Source: Sphingobium soli (GTDB taxonomy: Bacteria; Pseudomonadota; Alphaproteobacteria; Sphingomonadales; Sphingomonadaceae). From it: a DNA stretch of 64,000 nt. The DNA lies in the NCBI RefSeq assembly GCF_020782245.1, contig NZ_JAJGNP010000001.1:248001-312000 (forward strand). The letters are read 5' to 3'. Below, in pieces: positions 27,179 through 35,612 of this stretch. Under the pieces are notes generated by a model, which did no database searches, was not told where the DNA came from, and saw only the letters and a list, made by a program, of their open reading frames with translations. How positions within the stretch are numbered: the first letter of the stretch is position 1; each line of letters begins with the position of its first letter. A program made the position numbers and the translations under genes.

Positions 27179-28807
27179 CTATGCGCCGCAGAGCGTGAGC
27201 ATGCGCGCCGCCAATTCGCGTTCCCCCATGACGATGTGTCCGACTCCCAAGGATTCCAGATGCGCAACTTCGGCGTCGCTGTGCGCGCGCGCGATGACAT
27301 TGAGCGTCGGATTGAGATGGCGGGCATGTTCGTGGATTGCCCCACCCTCAAAGCCCTCCGGCACGGCGATCAGCATATGCCGCGCTTCCGCTATGCCCGC
27401 GGCGATAAGATAGCGATCATCCAATGCGTTGCCCCGAATGACATCATGCCCGTCCTCAGCCGCCTCGCCGGCCTTTTCGGAGTCATCCTCTATGACGACA
27501 AACTGGACTCCCCTGGTTGCAAGGTGAGCGGCGATCAGTTTGCCGACCCGGCCGTAGCCGACGACGATCATGTGGCCCATGGCCTGGGCGACCTGGCGGT
27601 CGGTTTCTGATGGCTCCTCCTCGTTCTGCCTATGCGCGCGGACGATCAGGGAGAAGAGGATGGGATTGAGGAAGATCGACGCCATCGCCCCTGCCAGGAT
27701 CAAATCCCGCGCATCAGCAGGCAGGACGCCAAGACCCGTGCCCAGGGACGCGAGAATGAAGGAAAACTCTCCGATCTGCGCCAAACTGGCGGCGATGGTG
27801 ATGGCCGTCACATTGGGATGGCCGAAGGCGCGAACAATGCCCCAGGCCGCGATGGATTTTCCGATGACGATGATCAGTATCGTCGCCAGCAACGGCAGCG
27901 GATGTTCGATCACCACGGCTGGATTGAACAACATGCCCACCGATACGAAGAACAACACCGCAAAGGCATCGCGCAGGGGAAGCGTCTCCTCGGTCGCGCG
28001 GCGGCTGAGCGGCGTTTCGCCCAGGATCATGCCGGCAAAGAAAGCGCCCAGCGCGAACGACACATCAAAGACATAGGCGGCGCCGAACGCAACGCCCAGC
28101 GCGATCGCCAGGACAGCCAGCCGGAACAGTTCGCGCGACCCGGTGTGCACGACCCAGTGCAGCGCCCAGGGGATGACGCGACGACCAACGACCAGCATCA
28201 CGACAACGAAGCCGACAACTTTAAGCAGGGTGCCGAGCAAGGGCGCAAGCAAAGCTGACGCGCCCTCACCCTGGTCATTGTCCAGCACGGCGGCAAGCGC
28301 GGGCAACAGCACGAGGGCGAGCACCATCACCAGATCCTCCACGATCAGCCAGCCGACGGCGATGCGGCCTCTGCGCGTATCCACCAGATCAGCGCCCTGT
28401 AGCGCACGCAACAGAACCACGGTGCTGGCGACGGCAAGCGCGAGGCCAAAGACCAGGCCGCCCATCACCGTCCAGCCCATGACATGCGCCAGCCCCATGC
28501 CCAGTAGCGTGGCCACGGCAATCTGGACCAGGGCGCCTGGAACCGCGATGTGCCTGACCGACAGCAAATCCTTGAGCGAGAAATGCAGGCCGACGCCGAA
28601 CATCAGCAGGATCACGCCGATTTCCGCCAATTCATTCGCCAGCCCTGCATCAGCGACAAAGCCGGGCGTGAACGGACCCACCAGAATGCCCGCGATCAGA
28701 TATCCGACAAGTGGCGAAAGTTTCACGCGATGCGCGAGTGATCCCATGATGAATGCGACGACCAGTCCCGCGACGATCGTGCCAATCAACGGTGTATGAT
28801 GCGGCAT
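27179..28807 (-). CDS. KefB/YbaL-type cation:proton antiporter with RCK domain
   Basis: This 542-residue protein has 12-13 membrane helices of the CPA2 antiporter family (LSPLVGYLIAGILVGPFTPG near the N-terminus) and a C-terminal cytosolic TrkA-N/RCK domain (about 405-520) with the nucleotide motif VVGYGRVGKLIAAHLA. Such proteins exchange K+ or Na+ for protons and are gated by bound nucleotides. The layout matches YbaL more than KefB. No KefF-type ancillary flavoprotein is adjacent. Two small membrane proteins are encoded upstream on the same strand. Confidence 0.92.
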   Translation of the reverse strand: MPHHTPLIGTIVAGLVVAFIMGSLAHRVKLSPLVGYLIAGILVGPFTPGFVADAGLANELAEIGVILLMFGVGLHFSLKDLLSVRHIAVPGALVQIAVATLLGMGLAHVMGWTVMGGLVFGLALAVASTVVLLRALQGADLVDTRRGRIAVGWLIVEDLVMVLALVLLPALAAVLDNDQGEGASALLAPLLGTLLKVVGFVVVMLVVGRRVIPWALHWVVHTGSRELFRLAVLAIALGVAFGAAYVFDVSFALGAFFAGMILGETPLSRRATEETLPLRDAFAVLFFVSVGMLFNPAVVIEHPLPLLATILIIVIGKSIAAWGIVRAFGHPNVTAITIAASLAQIGEFSFILASLGTGLGVLPADARDLILAGAMASIFLNPILFSLIVRAHRQNEEEPSETDRQVAQAMGHMIVVGYGRVGKLIAAHLATRGVQFVVIEDDSEKAGEAAEDGHDVIRGNALDDRYLIAAGIAEARHMLIAVPEGFEGGAIHEHARHLNPTLNVIARAHSDAEVAHLESLGVGHIVMGERELAARMLTLCGA

Positions 28808-28874
28808 GTCTGCCTTTCCATTTTCTGCAAACCACCGGGCGTTGCACGAAGCGAGCGCCCGGCTTTGGTGGGGT

Positions 28875-29012
28875 TCAGTCCACTATGGTGATCATCACCC
28901 TGGACAGAATTGCGGCGGCAATGCCCAGACCGCCCATGGTCAGAGGCATAAACCACCAGGGTGGCCGCTGGCGACGCGAAGGGTCGCCCGACGGATCATC
29001 GAGACGCGACAT
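28875..29012 (-). CDS. Small single-helix membrane protein
   Basis: This 45-residue protein starts MSRLDDPSGDPSRRQRPPWW, a charged and proline-rich head, and continues as one hydrophobic helix (MPLTMGGLGIAAAILSRVMI). GGGAGAG lies 8 bases before the ATG. It stops 68 bases before the antiporter start on the same strand, so it may be cotranscribed with it. No family is recognised. Confidence 0.6.
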   Translation of the reverse strand: MSRLDDPSGDPSRRQRPPWWFMPLTMGGLGIAAAILSRVMITIVD

Positions 29013-29073
29013 ATTCGCTCTCCCGCTGCTGTGGCGAAGCGTTCGTCACGAACGCCGTGGCATCCAAATGTCG

Positions 29074-29472
29074 TTACAGACCGGCCGGTGGCGCACGCGC
29101 ACGATGTGCGCGGAGCAGATTGTGCCGACGCAGCACGGGGACTGCCGGCAAAGGCATCGCGGCCACACCTGCCGCCCCCGCAGCCAGGGTGAGCCATGCC
29201 GCCTTGCGGATGACCAGGAATGCATGTGACACCCCGTCCGCGTCCTTGCGCCGCGAAGGAGACATAGCCTGCATGGTGCTGGCGCGCGATTTCAGGACGA
29301 CTTCGGTCGTGGCCGGATTGAATGCCGAACCCTTGAGGCGGGTGAGCGGCGCGCCTATGGGAGCAAGCGCCGACAGCAAGGTGATGAAAATAAGCGTCCA
29401 GAATGCCGCGCGCACCGACAGGCGCTCAACATGGCGCGCTGCCAATATGCTAATGCCGCTACCGGGCCGCAT
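29074..29472 (-). CDS. Putative small membrane protein
   Basis: This 132-residue protein has two likely membrane helices, near residues 22-45 (AAFWTLIFITLLSALAPIGA) and 93-115 (AWLTLAAGAAGVAAMPLPAV), joined by a basic polar loop (LKGSAFNPATTEVVLKSRA). The ATG at 29472 has GGAAG 5 bases upstream; a GTG two codons earlier is possible. No family is recognised. It precedes the small 45-residue protein and the antiporter on the same strand. Confidence 0.5.
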   Translation of the reverse strand: MRPGSGISILAARHVERLSVRAAFWTLIFITLLSALAPIGAPLTRLKGSAFNPATTEVVLKSRASTMQAMSPSRRKDADGVSHAFLVIRKAAWLTLAAGAAGVAAMPLPAVPVLRRHNLLRAHRARAPPAGL

Positions 29473-29550
29473 CGTCACTTCCGACTGCCATCACGGTCAA
29501 GATAGGCGGGCGCGAAGATGAAAGCCAGACCGGAAACAGCCCCGGATCGG

Positions 29551-29579
29551 TTGACAGCAGCGAGTCATTCCACTAACGG
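29551..29579 (+). promoter_or_regulatory. Candidate promoter of rplU-rpmA
   Basis: A perfect -35 TTGACA (29551-29556) is followed by a 17-base spacer and TAACGG (29574-29579). The implied leader to the rplU ATG at 29659 is about 70 bases. Confidence 0.5.
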
Positions 29580-29658
29580 GCCACATTCCCGCGCGGGTCG
29601 ACAGGATTTCCTCCTCGATGATCTGCGTAAAGCAGATTTGAACGAGAAGAGACAAGCC

Positions 29659-29958
29659 ATGTTCGCTATCGTGCGCACGGGCGGCAAGCAGTATCGCGTC
29701 GCCGCCGGAGACAAGATCGTCGTTGAAAAGCTGGCTGGCGAAGCCGGCGACAAGGTCACGTTGGATGACGTGCTGCTGGCCGGTGACGGCGGCGACCTGA
29801 AGGACACCGCCAAGCTGACCGTCGCGGCCGAAATCATCGCGCAGGCGAAAGGCGAGAAGGTCATCGTCTTCAAGAAGCGCCGCCGCCACAATTATCGTCG
29901 CAAGAACGGCCACCGCCAGAATCACACGATCCTCAAGATCGTATCGATCGGCGCCTGA
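29659..29958 (+). CDS. rplU: 50S ribosomal protein L21
   Basis: This 99-residue protein starts [20 protein letters not shown] and contains [20 protein letters not shown], the basic rRNA-binding signature of L21. The frame is open upstream to 29518, but the ribosome site GAGAAGAGA places the start here. rpmA follows after 32 bases, the usual rplU-rpmA pair. Confidence 0.98.
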   Translation: MFAIVRTGGKQYRVAAGDKIVVEKLAGEAGDKVTLDDVLLAGDGGDLKDTAKLTVAAEIIAQAKGEKVIVFKKRRRHNYRRKNGHRQNHTILKIVSIGA

Positions 29959-29990
29959 GCCACAGCGTAGAATTTCGAGGAGTTTAGGTC

Positions 29991-30260
29991 ATGGCACATA
30001 AGAAAGCTGGCGGTTCGTCGCGCAACGGTCGCGATTCGGAGTCGAAGCGCCTTGGCGTGAAGAAGTTCGGCGGTCAGGACGTGATCGGCGGCAACATCAT
30101 CATTCGCCAGCGCGGCACCCGCGTCTATCCCGGCCGCAATGTCGGCATGGGCAAGGATCACACCCTCTTCGCGCTCGGCGAAGGCAAGGTGGTATTCCAC
30201 ACCGGCAAGCTCGGCCGCAAATATGTGTCGGTTGACGCAATGGCCGAAGCGGCAGAATAA
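29991..30260 (+). CDS. rpmA: 50S ribosomal protein L27
   Basis: This 89-residue protein begins [20 protein letters not shown] and contains [20 protein letters not shown], classic L27. Its N-terminal tail reaches the peptidyl-transferase centre. No cleavable N-terminal extension of the Firmicute type is present. GAGGAG precedes the ATG, and a terminator lies about 90 bases downstream. Confidence 0.98.
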   Translation: MAHKKAGGSSRNGRDSESKRLGVKKFGGQDVIGGNIIIRQRGTRVYPGRNVGMGKDHTLFALGEGKVVFHTGKLGRKYVSVDAMAEAAE

Positions 30261-30346
30261 CGGACGACTGATGACGGGTCGTCCTTGAACAAGGGGCGAT
30301 CCTTCCGGTGTCGGGGCCATTGGTCTGACCCGGTGTCCAAGGGAAT

Positions 30347-30382
30347 AAGGGGCGCTCCTCATAGGCAGGAAGCGCCCCTTTT
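30347..30382 (+). terminator. Rho-independent terminator after rpmA
   Basis: AAGGGGCGCT (30347-30356) pairs with AGCGCCCCTT (30371-30380), extended by CCT/AGG across one bulge, and ends in TTTT. A smaller hairpin GGACGAC/GTCGTCC at 30262-30284 sits directly after the rpmA stop. Confidence 0.8.
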
Positions 30383-30533
30383 CCGTGGGGCGAAACCTTC
30401 TTCAAAATTCCCTTAAACCTCTGGAACTCAACGCCTTCTCGCGCGTCATGCGGGCAAGGAAAATAACCGGAGGAGACCGTCGTCAAGCCGTCATCATCGC
30501 CGGCTAACGACGCGCACGAGAGGAGAGACAAGA

Positions 30534-31106
30534 ATGTTCGCCCGCACCCCCCGGCTGTTGCTGCGGCCCGGCTGGATGGAAGATGCCCCGGCGTTGGCCG
30601 CGGCCATCAATGACCCTGCGGTCCTGCGCAATTTATCGCATGTGCCCAATCCGTATACGGCAGAGGATGCGCAGCGGTTTCTGGCCCTGCCCCATCATCC
30701 CCGGATGCCCCGGCTGCTCGCCTTTTCGCGCACGCGGGGTGCTCCGCGCTTGATCGGCGGTTGCGGCGTGCATCCTGGTGCTGATGGCGCGCCGGAACTG
30801 GGCTACTGGATTGCCCGCGCCTATTGGGGCCTGGGCTTCGCCACGGAAGCAGCCGGCGCCGTTATCGGCATGGCCCGCGCCAATGGCATACGCACCATCC
30901 GCGCCGCCCATTGCGCCGACAACCCGGCATCCGGCAATGTCCTGCGCAAACTTGGCTTCCGCTTCACCGGAGAAACGCAGAAGCGCCATAGCCTGGGCCG
31001 GAACGCAATCGTCGATTGCCTGATCTTCGAGGAAGGCGAAGGCGGCGGCATGAATGACGATCCAATGATGGACGCTTACGCAAACGACCTGCCGGTCGCC
31101 GCCTAA
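30534..31106 (+). CDS. GNAT family N-acetyltransferase (RimJ/RimL type)
   Basis: This 190-residue protein has the RimJ/RimL-like acetyltransferase fold: LLLRPGWMEDAPALAAAIND at the start, ELGYWIARAYWGLGFATEAA as the acetyl-CoA-binding region, and NPASGNVLRKLGFRFTGE near the C-terminus. These enzymes transfer acetyl groups to ribosomal N-termini or small amines; the substrate here cannot be told. AGGAGAGACAAGA precedes the ATG. A second gene of the same family is convergent with it. Confidence 0.9.
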   Translation: MFARTPRLLLRPGWMEDAPALAAAINDPAVLRNLSHVPNPYTAEDAQRFLALPHHPRMPRLLAFSRTRGAPRLIGGCGVHPGADGAPELGYWIARAYWGLGFATEAAGAVIGMARANGIRTIRAAHCADNPASGNVLRKLGFRFTGETQKRHSLGRNAIVDCLIFEEGEGGGMNDDPMMDAYANDLPVAA

Positions 31107-31158
31107 CCCGGCCGATGCAGTCCTAAAGGGGTGGCGATTTCGACAGTCGCCATCCCGT

Positions 31159-31692
31159 TCAAGGGATCGCGCCCTTGGGACGATCAAAGACGCGCGTGGG
31201 GGTACCGGAAAGATCGGTATCAACCAGCGCGGAGAAGCCCAGTCTTTGCGCCACACTGATGGACGCAACATTGTCGGGATGAATGATGCAGCGAAGCGAT
31301 GGCGACTCACCATGGGCGTCGGCCCATGTCAGCACCGCAGTCATTGCCTCAAGCGCGATCCCCTTGCCCCAGGCGTCGGGCGTCAGCACCCAGCCGGCTT
31401 CCGGCACGCCCTCCAGTTCAGGCAGTCCCCGCGCGGCACTGAGCAGTCCCGCTTCCCCCAGGAAGGCGCCGCTCTTTCGATCTTCGATCGCCCACATCCC
31501 ATAGCCCAGTAACGACCACATGCCGGCGTAGCGTAGCAACCTGAACCACACCGCCTGCCCGTCCTGCGGCGCGCCACCAATATGCTTCACCACCCGCTCG
31601 TCCGCCCAAAGCGTCCGGCAGCTGGCATAGTCAGCCAGGCTATGCGGGCGAAGGATCAGGCGGGCGGTCTCCAATATCGGCGCGTTGGTCAT
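31159..31692 (-). CDS. GNAT family N-acetyltransferase
   Basis: This 177-residue protein has the same fold as its convergent neighbour: TARLILRPHSLADYASCRTL, EAGWVLTPDAWGKGIALEAM (acetyl-CoA pocket) and HPDNVASISVAQRLGFSALV. The two share family but are too different to be a recent duplication. The start at 31692 (MTNAPILETARL) matches the family; longer in-frame starts would overlap the metal-dependent hydrolase stop. Substrate unknown. Confidence 0.88.
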   Translation of the reverse strand: MTNAPILETARLILRPHSLADYASCRTLWADERVVKHIGGAPQDGQAVWFRLLRYAGMWSLLGYGMWAIEDRKSGAFLGEAGLLSAARGLPELEGVPEAGWVLTPDAWGKGIALEAMTAVLTWADAHGESPSLRCIIHPDNVASISVAQRLGFSALVDTDLSGTPTRVFDRPKGAIP

Positions 31693-31724
31693 CGCTCGAT
31701 TAAAGAGCGGAGCCATTGGTCCGG

Positions 31725-32588
31725 TCAAGCCATTGAGGGCGACAATTCATCCTTCCGATCATCCGTCCGGGCCGCCGCATAGGGCGTGTCGGCACTGGCG
31801 ATCAGATCCCGATCATCCACGGCCCAGGGATGGAAGTTGGGCCGGAAATAGCCGAGCCAAGGCAAAGCGACCCTCCGCAATATGCCGGGACGCAGTAGCG
31901 CATAGCGCAGCAGCCCGCCCCATGCAGCCGAGCCCGTCACCCCATCCTGCCGCAACAAATCCATCATGCCGCGGGCGCGATGGTGCATGAAATGGCGTGT
32001 CACGACCAGCATCATCATCGACCTGACCCACCAGCGTCGAAAGCGCGGCCAGTCGCGGGTTGCATGGACCCATGTGTCATGCGCCACCCCTTTATGCTCG
32101 ATTTCCTCGACGGCGTGCCAGCGCCAGAGCGCGGCCACTTCGGGATCGGCCCCGTCCAGATACCGTGAATCGCGCAGCAACTGATGCGCAAGAATCGCGG
32201 TAAAATGCTCCAGCGCCATGGTGGCCGCCAGGCTGATGATCGGCGGCCGCTGCCTCGCGAGTTCCAGCACCATCGTCACGTCCGCATCCAAGCGCGACAC
32301 GTCGTAACCGTGATCGGTCACTTGCCGGTTGAAGGCGACATGTTCGCGGCTATGCGCGACTTCCTGCCGCGTGAAGGCCGCAATCTCCCGCGCCAATTGG
32401 TCCGGCGCCCCATCGCGGAAGGCCCGTACGGACTCGATGAAAAAGGCTTCGCCGCGGGGAAAGGTGATCGACAGGGCATTGAAGAAAGCCGTGGCGGTCG
32501 GATCGCCATTCAGCCAATGTCGCTGTGCCCGGCGATCCCGACCGAAACGACGATCCCGGGGGATGATGGTGAGGTCGGTGGGGGTCAT
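31725..32588 (-). CDS. Metal-dependent hydrolase (Pfam 10118 family)
   Basis: This 287-residue protein belongs to the predicted metal-dependent hydrolase family PF10118. It has conserved metal-ligand blocks FFIESVRAFRD, EVAHSREHVAFN, ALEHFTAILAHQLL and WRWHAVEEIEHKGVAHD, a pattern resembling di-iron ferritin-like proteins. No activity has been clearly assigned. GGAGG lies 7 bases before the chosen ATG (MTPTDLTIIPRD). It is divergent from a TetR regulator across a 54-base gap with repeats, so it is the probable target. Confidence 0.85.
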   Translation of the reverse strand: MTPTDLTIIPRDRRFGRDRRAQRHWLNGDPTATAFFNALSITFPRGEAFFIESVRAFRDGAPDQLAREIAAFTRQEVAHSREHVAFNRQVTDHGYDVSRLDADVTMVLELARQRPPIISLAATMALEHFTAILAHQLLRDSRYLDGADPEVAALWRWHAVEEIEHKGVAHDTWVHATRDWPRFRRWWVRSMMMLVVTRHFMHHRARGMMDLLRQDGVTGSAAWGGLLRYALLRPGILRRVALPWLGYFRPNFHPWAVDDRDLIASADTPYAAARTDDRKDELSPSMA

Positions 32589-32605
32589 GAGGACGCCTCC
32601 GTTGC

Positions 32606-32648
32606 TTACTGACATTTATGTAAATAAGAGAAACTGACACCAATGTCA
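32606..32648. promoter_or_regulatory. Putative TetR operator region
   Basis: TGACACCAATGTCA-type inverted repeat (TGACA 32635-32639, TGTCA 32644-32648) overlaps the TetR start codon at 32643. A second element, TTAC at 32606 and GTAA ending at 32623, shares ACTGACA with the first 25 bases away. Both lie between the divergent genes and are AT-rich. Confidence 0.45.
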
Positions 32649-33260
32649 ATAAAACGCGCACGCCTTAGCCCCGACCAGAGCCGCCTCGCCGCCATGGAGG
32701 CCGCGCGCGCGCTGTTGATCGAGGCGGGACCGCAGGCCGTGACGCTGAAGGCCGTGGCGAGCCGGATCGATCGTACCCATGCCAATCTTCTCCACCATTT
32801 CGGATCGGCGGCCGGGCTGCAAAAGGCGCTGGCGGCGCATTTGGCCGAAACCATCACCGCCAGCATCGGCGAGACGGTGGAGGCCGCCCGACGCGGCGAA
32901 GAGGGTCCGCGCGCTATCGTCGACATGACCTTCGACGCCTTTGACGCGCAGGGCGCGGGCGCGCTCGCCAGCTGGATGCTCGCATCAGGCAATGAGGATG
33001 CGCTCGACCCGGTGGTGGAAGCGATCCACCGCCTCGTCGATCGGCTCGCCGGCAGTGCGTTGAGCGCGGACCTTGCTGAACTGATCCGGGAAAATACGCT
33101 GATGCTGGTCCTGCTCGCACTGGGCGATTCGCAATTGGGTGGGCCGATGGCCGCCGCGATCGGATTGCCACGGGCCAAGGCGCGTGAAATCGCGACCCGC
33201 AGCCTCACCTTTGCCCTGATGCAGGAGGCCGCGACGATCGCCGCGCAAGCCGAGGTTTAA
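32643..33260 (+). CDS. TetR family transcriptional regulator
   Basis: This 205-residue protein has an N-terminal TetR helix-turn-helix (about 15-60; AARALLIEAGPQAVTLKAVA, then THANLLHHFGSAAGLQKAL) and a C-terminal ligand/dimer domain. It is divergent from the metal-dependent hydrolase and probably represses it and itself. No clear ribosome site precedes the ATG, and a palindrome covers the start codon. The next gene, obg, is 30 bases downstream in the same direction. Confidence 0.92.
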   Translation: MSIKRARLSPDQSRLAAMEAARALLIEAGPQAVTLKAVASRIDRTHANLLHHFGSAAGLQKALAAHLAETITASIGETVEAARRGEEGPRAIVDMTFDAFDAQGAGALASWMLASGNEDALDPVVEAIHRLVDRLAGSALSADLAELIRENTLMLVLLALGDSQLGGPMAAAIGLPRAKAREIATRSLTFALMQEAATIAAQAEV

Positions 33261-33290
33261 CTTTGCCGTCAATGGGGCTATGGGCGCGCC

Positions 33291-34382
33291 ATGCATTTCC
33301 TCGATCAAGCGAAAATCTTTATCAAGTCCGGCTGGGGCGGTCCTGGCGCGGTCAGCTTCCGGCGCGAAAAATATGTCGAATATGGCGGCCCGGACGGCGG
33401 CAATGGCGGCAAGGGCGGCGACATCATCTTTGAAGCGGTGGCCGGCCTCAACACACTGATCGATTTTCGCTACACCCAGCATTTCAAGGCGCAGCGCGGC
33501 CAGCCCGGCATGGGCAAGAATCGCTATGGCGCGGGCGGCGACGATCTGGTCGTCAAGGTGCCGGTCGGCACGCAGATTCTGTCCGATCCGACCCCGATTG
33601 AGGGGACGGAGGACGAAGACGGATCGATGGAATATGAGCAGGAACTACTTGCCGACTTCACCGAGGTAGGCCAGCGCATCGTCCTGCTGCGCGGCGGCGA
33701 TGGCGGGCGGGGGAACCTCTCGTACAAGACGAGCACCAATCGCGCCCCGCGCCAGCATGGCACGGGCTGGCCGGGCCAGGAAATGTGGGTATGGCTGCGC
33801 CTCAAGCTGCTGGCTGATGTCGGCCTCGTCGGGATGCCCAATGCGGGCAAGTCGACGCTCATCAATCAAGTGACGAATACCAAGGCGAAGGTCGGCGCCT
33901 ATGCCTTCACCACCACCAAACCGCAACTTGGCGTTGTACTGCACCGCGATCGCGAATTTGTGCTGGCGGACATTCCCGGCCTTATCGAAGGAGCCGCCGA
34001 GGGAGCAGGTATAGGCGATCGGTTCCTGGGGCATATCGAACGCTGCCGGGTGCTGTTGCACCTGATCGACGCGACCGGCGACGATCCGGTCGAAGCCTTT
34101 CGCATCGTGACCGACGAACTGGCGGCCTATGGCGGAGGGCTGGACGAAAAGCCCCAGCTGGTCGCTCTCAACAAGGGGGACTTGCTGGGTCAGGAACTGA
34201 TGGAAGACATTGCCGACCAGTTACGCGAGGAAGCCGGCGTCGAGGATGTGTTCATCATTTCGGGCGCAACCGGCGAAGGCGTCGGCGCGCTGCTGGACGC
34301 GGTGCTGCCGATGCTGGACGCTCCGGCACCACGTGAGGAAGAGGACGCGCCTGAGGCCGAGAAGCCATGGTCGCCGATTTGA
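33291..34382 (+). CDS. obgE: Obg family GTPase (CgtA)
   Basis: This 363-residue protein has the glycine-rich Obg fold (1-160; VSFRREKYVEYGGPDGGNGG) and the G domain (161-335) with VGLVGMPNAGKSTLI, DIPGLIEGA, NKGD and SGATGEG. It acts in 50S assembly and stress responses. The Obg-fold start FIKSGWGGPGAVSF differs slightly from the usual AGDGGNG, but the glycine framework is kept. The acidic tail is short. It is followed by a palindromic element and proB, a common obg-proB neighbourhood. Confidence 0.97.
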   Translation: MHFLDQAKIFIKSGWGGPGAVSFRREKYVEYGGPDGGNGGKGGDIIFEAVAGLNTLIDFRYTQHFKAQRGQPGMGKNRYGAGGDDLVVKVPVGTQILSDPTPIEGTEDEDGSMEYEQELLADFTEVGQRIVLLRGGDGGRGNLSYKTSTNRAPRQHGTGWPGQEMWVWLRLKLLADVGLVGMPNAGKSTLINQVTNTKAKVGAYAFTTTKPQLGVVLHRDREFVLADIPGLIEGAAEGAGIGDRFLGHIERCRVLLHLIDATGDDPVEAFRIVTDELAAYGGGLDEKPQLVALNKGDLLGQELMEDIADQLREEAGVEDVFIISGATGEGVGALLDAVLPMLDAPAPREEEDAPEAEKPWSPI

Positions 34383-34400
34383 CAACCCCATAGCCTGCCT

Positions 34401-34463
34401 CCGTTCGGTTCGAGCTTGTCGAGAACGATGCGCGAGGGTTCTCGACAAGCTCGAAGCGAACGG
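34401..34463. repeat. Long intergenic palindrome (REP-like) between obg and proB
   Basis: A 26-base left arm (34401-34426, core TTCGAGCTTGTCGAGAAC) and right arm (34438-34463, core GTTCTCGACAAGCTCGAA) are reverse complements with a single mismatch and an 11-base loop. The core resembles dispersed palindromes known from sphingomonad intergenic regions. It could also act as an RNA stem between the two genes. Confidence 0.8.
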
Positions 34464-34481
34464 ATTGTATTTTAGACCGCC

Positions 34482-35609
34482 ATGAACCCCCTCTCCGGTT
34501 TCCCTCCTGCGCTCGTCCGCCGCCTCGTCATCAAGGTCGGCTCGGCCCTGCTGGTCGATCCTGCGGGAGAGGTGCGCGTTGACTGGCTGCGCACGCTGGT
34601 CGCGGACGTCGCTGCCCGCAAGGCGGCGGGACAGCAGGTCATCATCGTGTCTTCGGGCGCCATCGCGCTGGGGGCAAGGCGGCTCAAACTGCCCAAAGGC
34701 GGGCGAGGGTCGCTCGAAGATGCGCAGGCCGCCGCTGCCACCGGGCAGATCGCACTGTCGCAATGCTGGGCGGGCCTGCTCGATCAGCAAGGCATCACGG
34801 CCGCACAGATGCTGGTGACGCTGGACGATCTGGAAAACCGGCGGCGCTACCTCAACGCGTCGGCGACGCTCGAGCGGTTGATGACGCTCGACGTCGTGCC
34901 CGTCGTCAACGAAAATGACAGCGTAGCGACCGCTGAAATCCGGTTCGGCGACAATGATCGGCTGGCGGCGCGTATCGGACAGGCGGCACGGGCTGACGCG
35001 GTTGTCCTGCTTTCTGATGTTGACGGGCTTTACACCGCCAACCCGCAGGTCGATGCGACCGCGATGTTGATTGATACGATCGAGACGATCGACGCGCGGA
35101 TCGCGGCGATGGCGGACGGCGGCTCCGCGTCGGGTATGGGGTCGGGGGGCATGGTGTCCAAGATACAGGCGGCCCGCATCGCCACCGGGGCAGGCGCGCA
35201 TCTGGCGATTATATCTGGCAAGATTGACGCGCCGCTGTCGCATTGGGCCAATGGTGGGCGGGGCTCCATATTTCTGGCCGCGCAGGCCAAGGGCGCGCGC
35301 AAGGGCTGGCTCGCGGGTCGGTTGACGACTCAAGGGCGGATCATCGTGGACGCAGGCGCGGAACAGGCGCTGGCCAAGGGCAACAGCCTGTTACCCGCCG
35401 GTGTCGCCCGCGTCGAAGGTGTGTTCGATCGCGGCGATGTGATCGACATAGTGGCGCAGGACGGCCGCGTGATCGCGCGTGGCCTGATCGAATATGACAG
35501 CGTCGCCGCCGCCAGGATCGCAGGCCGCCGCAGCGAGGACATACCCGCCCTGCTGGGCGAAATGCCCCGGTCGGTATTGGTCCATCGCGACCATCTGGCA
35601 ATGATCTGA
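34482..35609 (+). CDS. proB: Glutamate 5-kinase
   Basis: This 375-residue enzyme phosphorylates glutamate in the first step of proline synthesis. The amino-acid kinase domain (about 8-260) has RLVIKVGSALLVDP, VSSGAIALGARRL, NENDSVATAEIRFGDND and GSGGMVSKIQAARIA; a C-terminal PUA domain (about 280-365) follows, as in enterobacterial ProB. proC is in this window at 47054, far from here; proA is not seen. The next gene starts 3 bases after its stop. Confidence 0.96.
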   Translation: MNPLSGFPPALVRRLVIKVGSALLVDPAGEVRVDWLRTLVADVAARKAAGQQVIIVSSGAIALGARRLKLPKGGRGSLEDAQAAAATGQIALSQCWAGLLDQQGITAAQMLVTLDDLENRRRYLNASATLERLMTLDVVPVVNENDSVATAEIRFGDNDRLAARIGQAARADAVVLLSDVDGLYTANPQVDATAMLIDTIETIDARIAAMADGGSASGMGSGGMVSKIQAARIATGAGAHLAIISGKIDAPLSHWANGGRGSIFLAAQAKGARKGWLAGRLTTQGRIIVDAGAEQALAKGNSLLPAGVARVEGVFDRGDVIDIVAQDGRVIARGLIEYDSVAAARIAGRRSEDIPALLGEMPRSVLVHRDHLAMI

Positions 35610-35612
35610 GCC

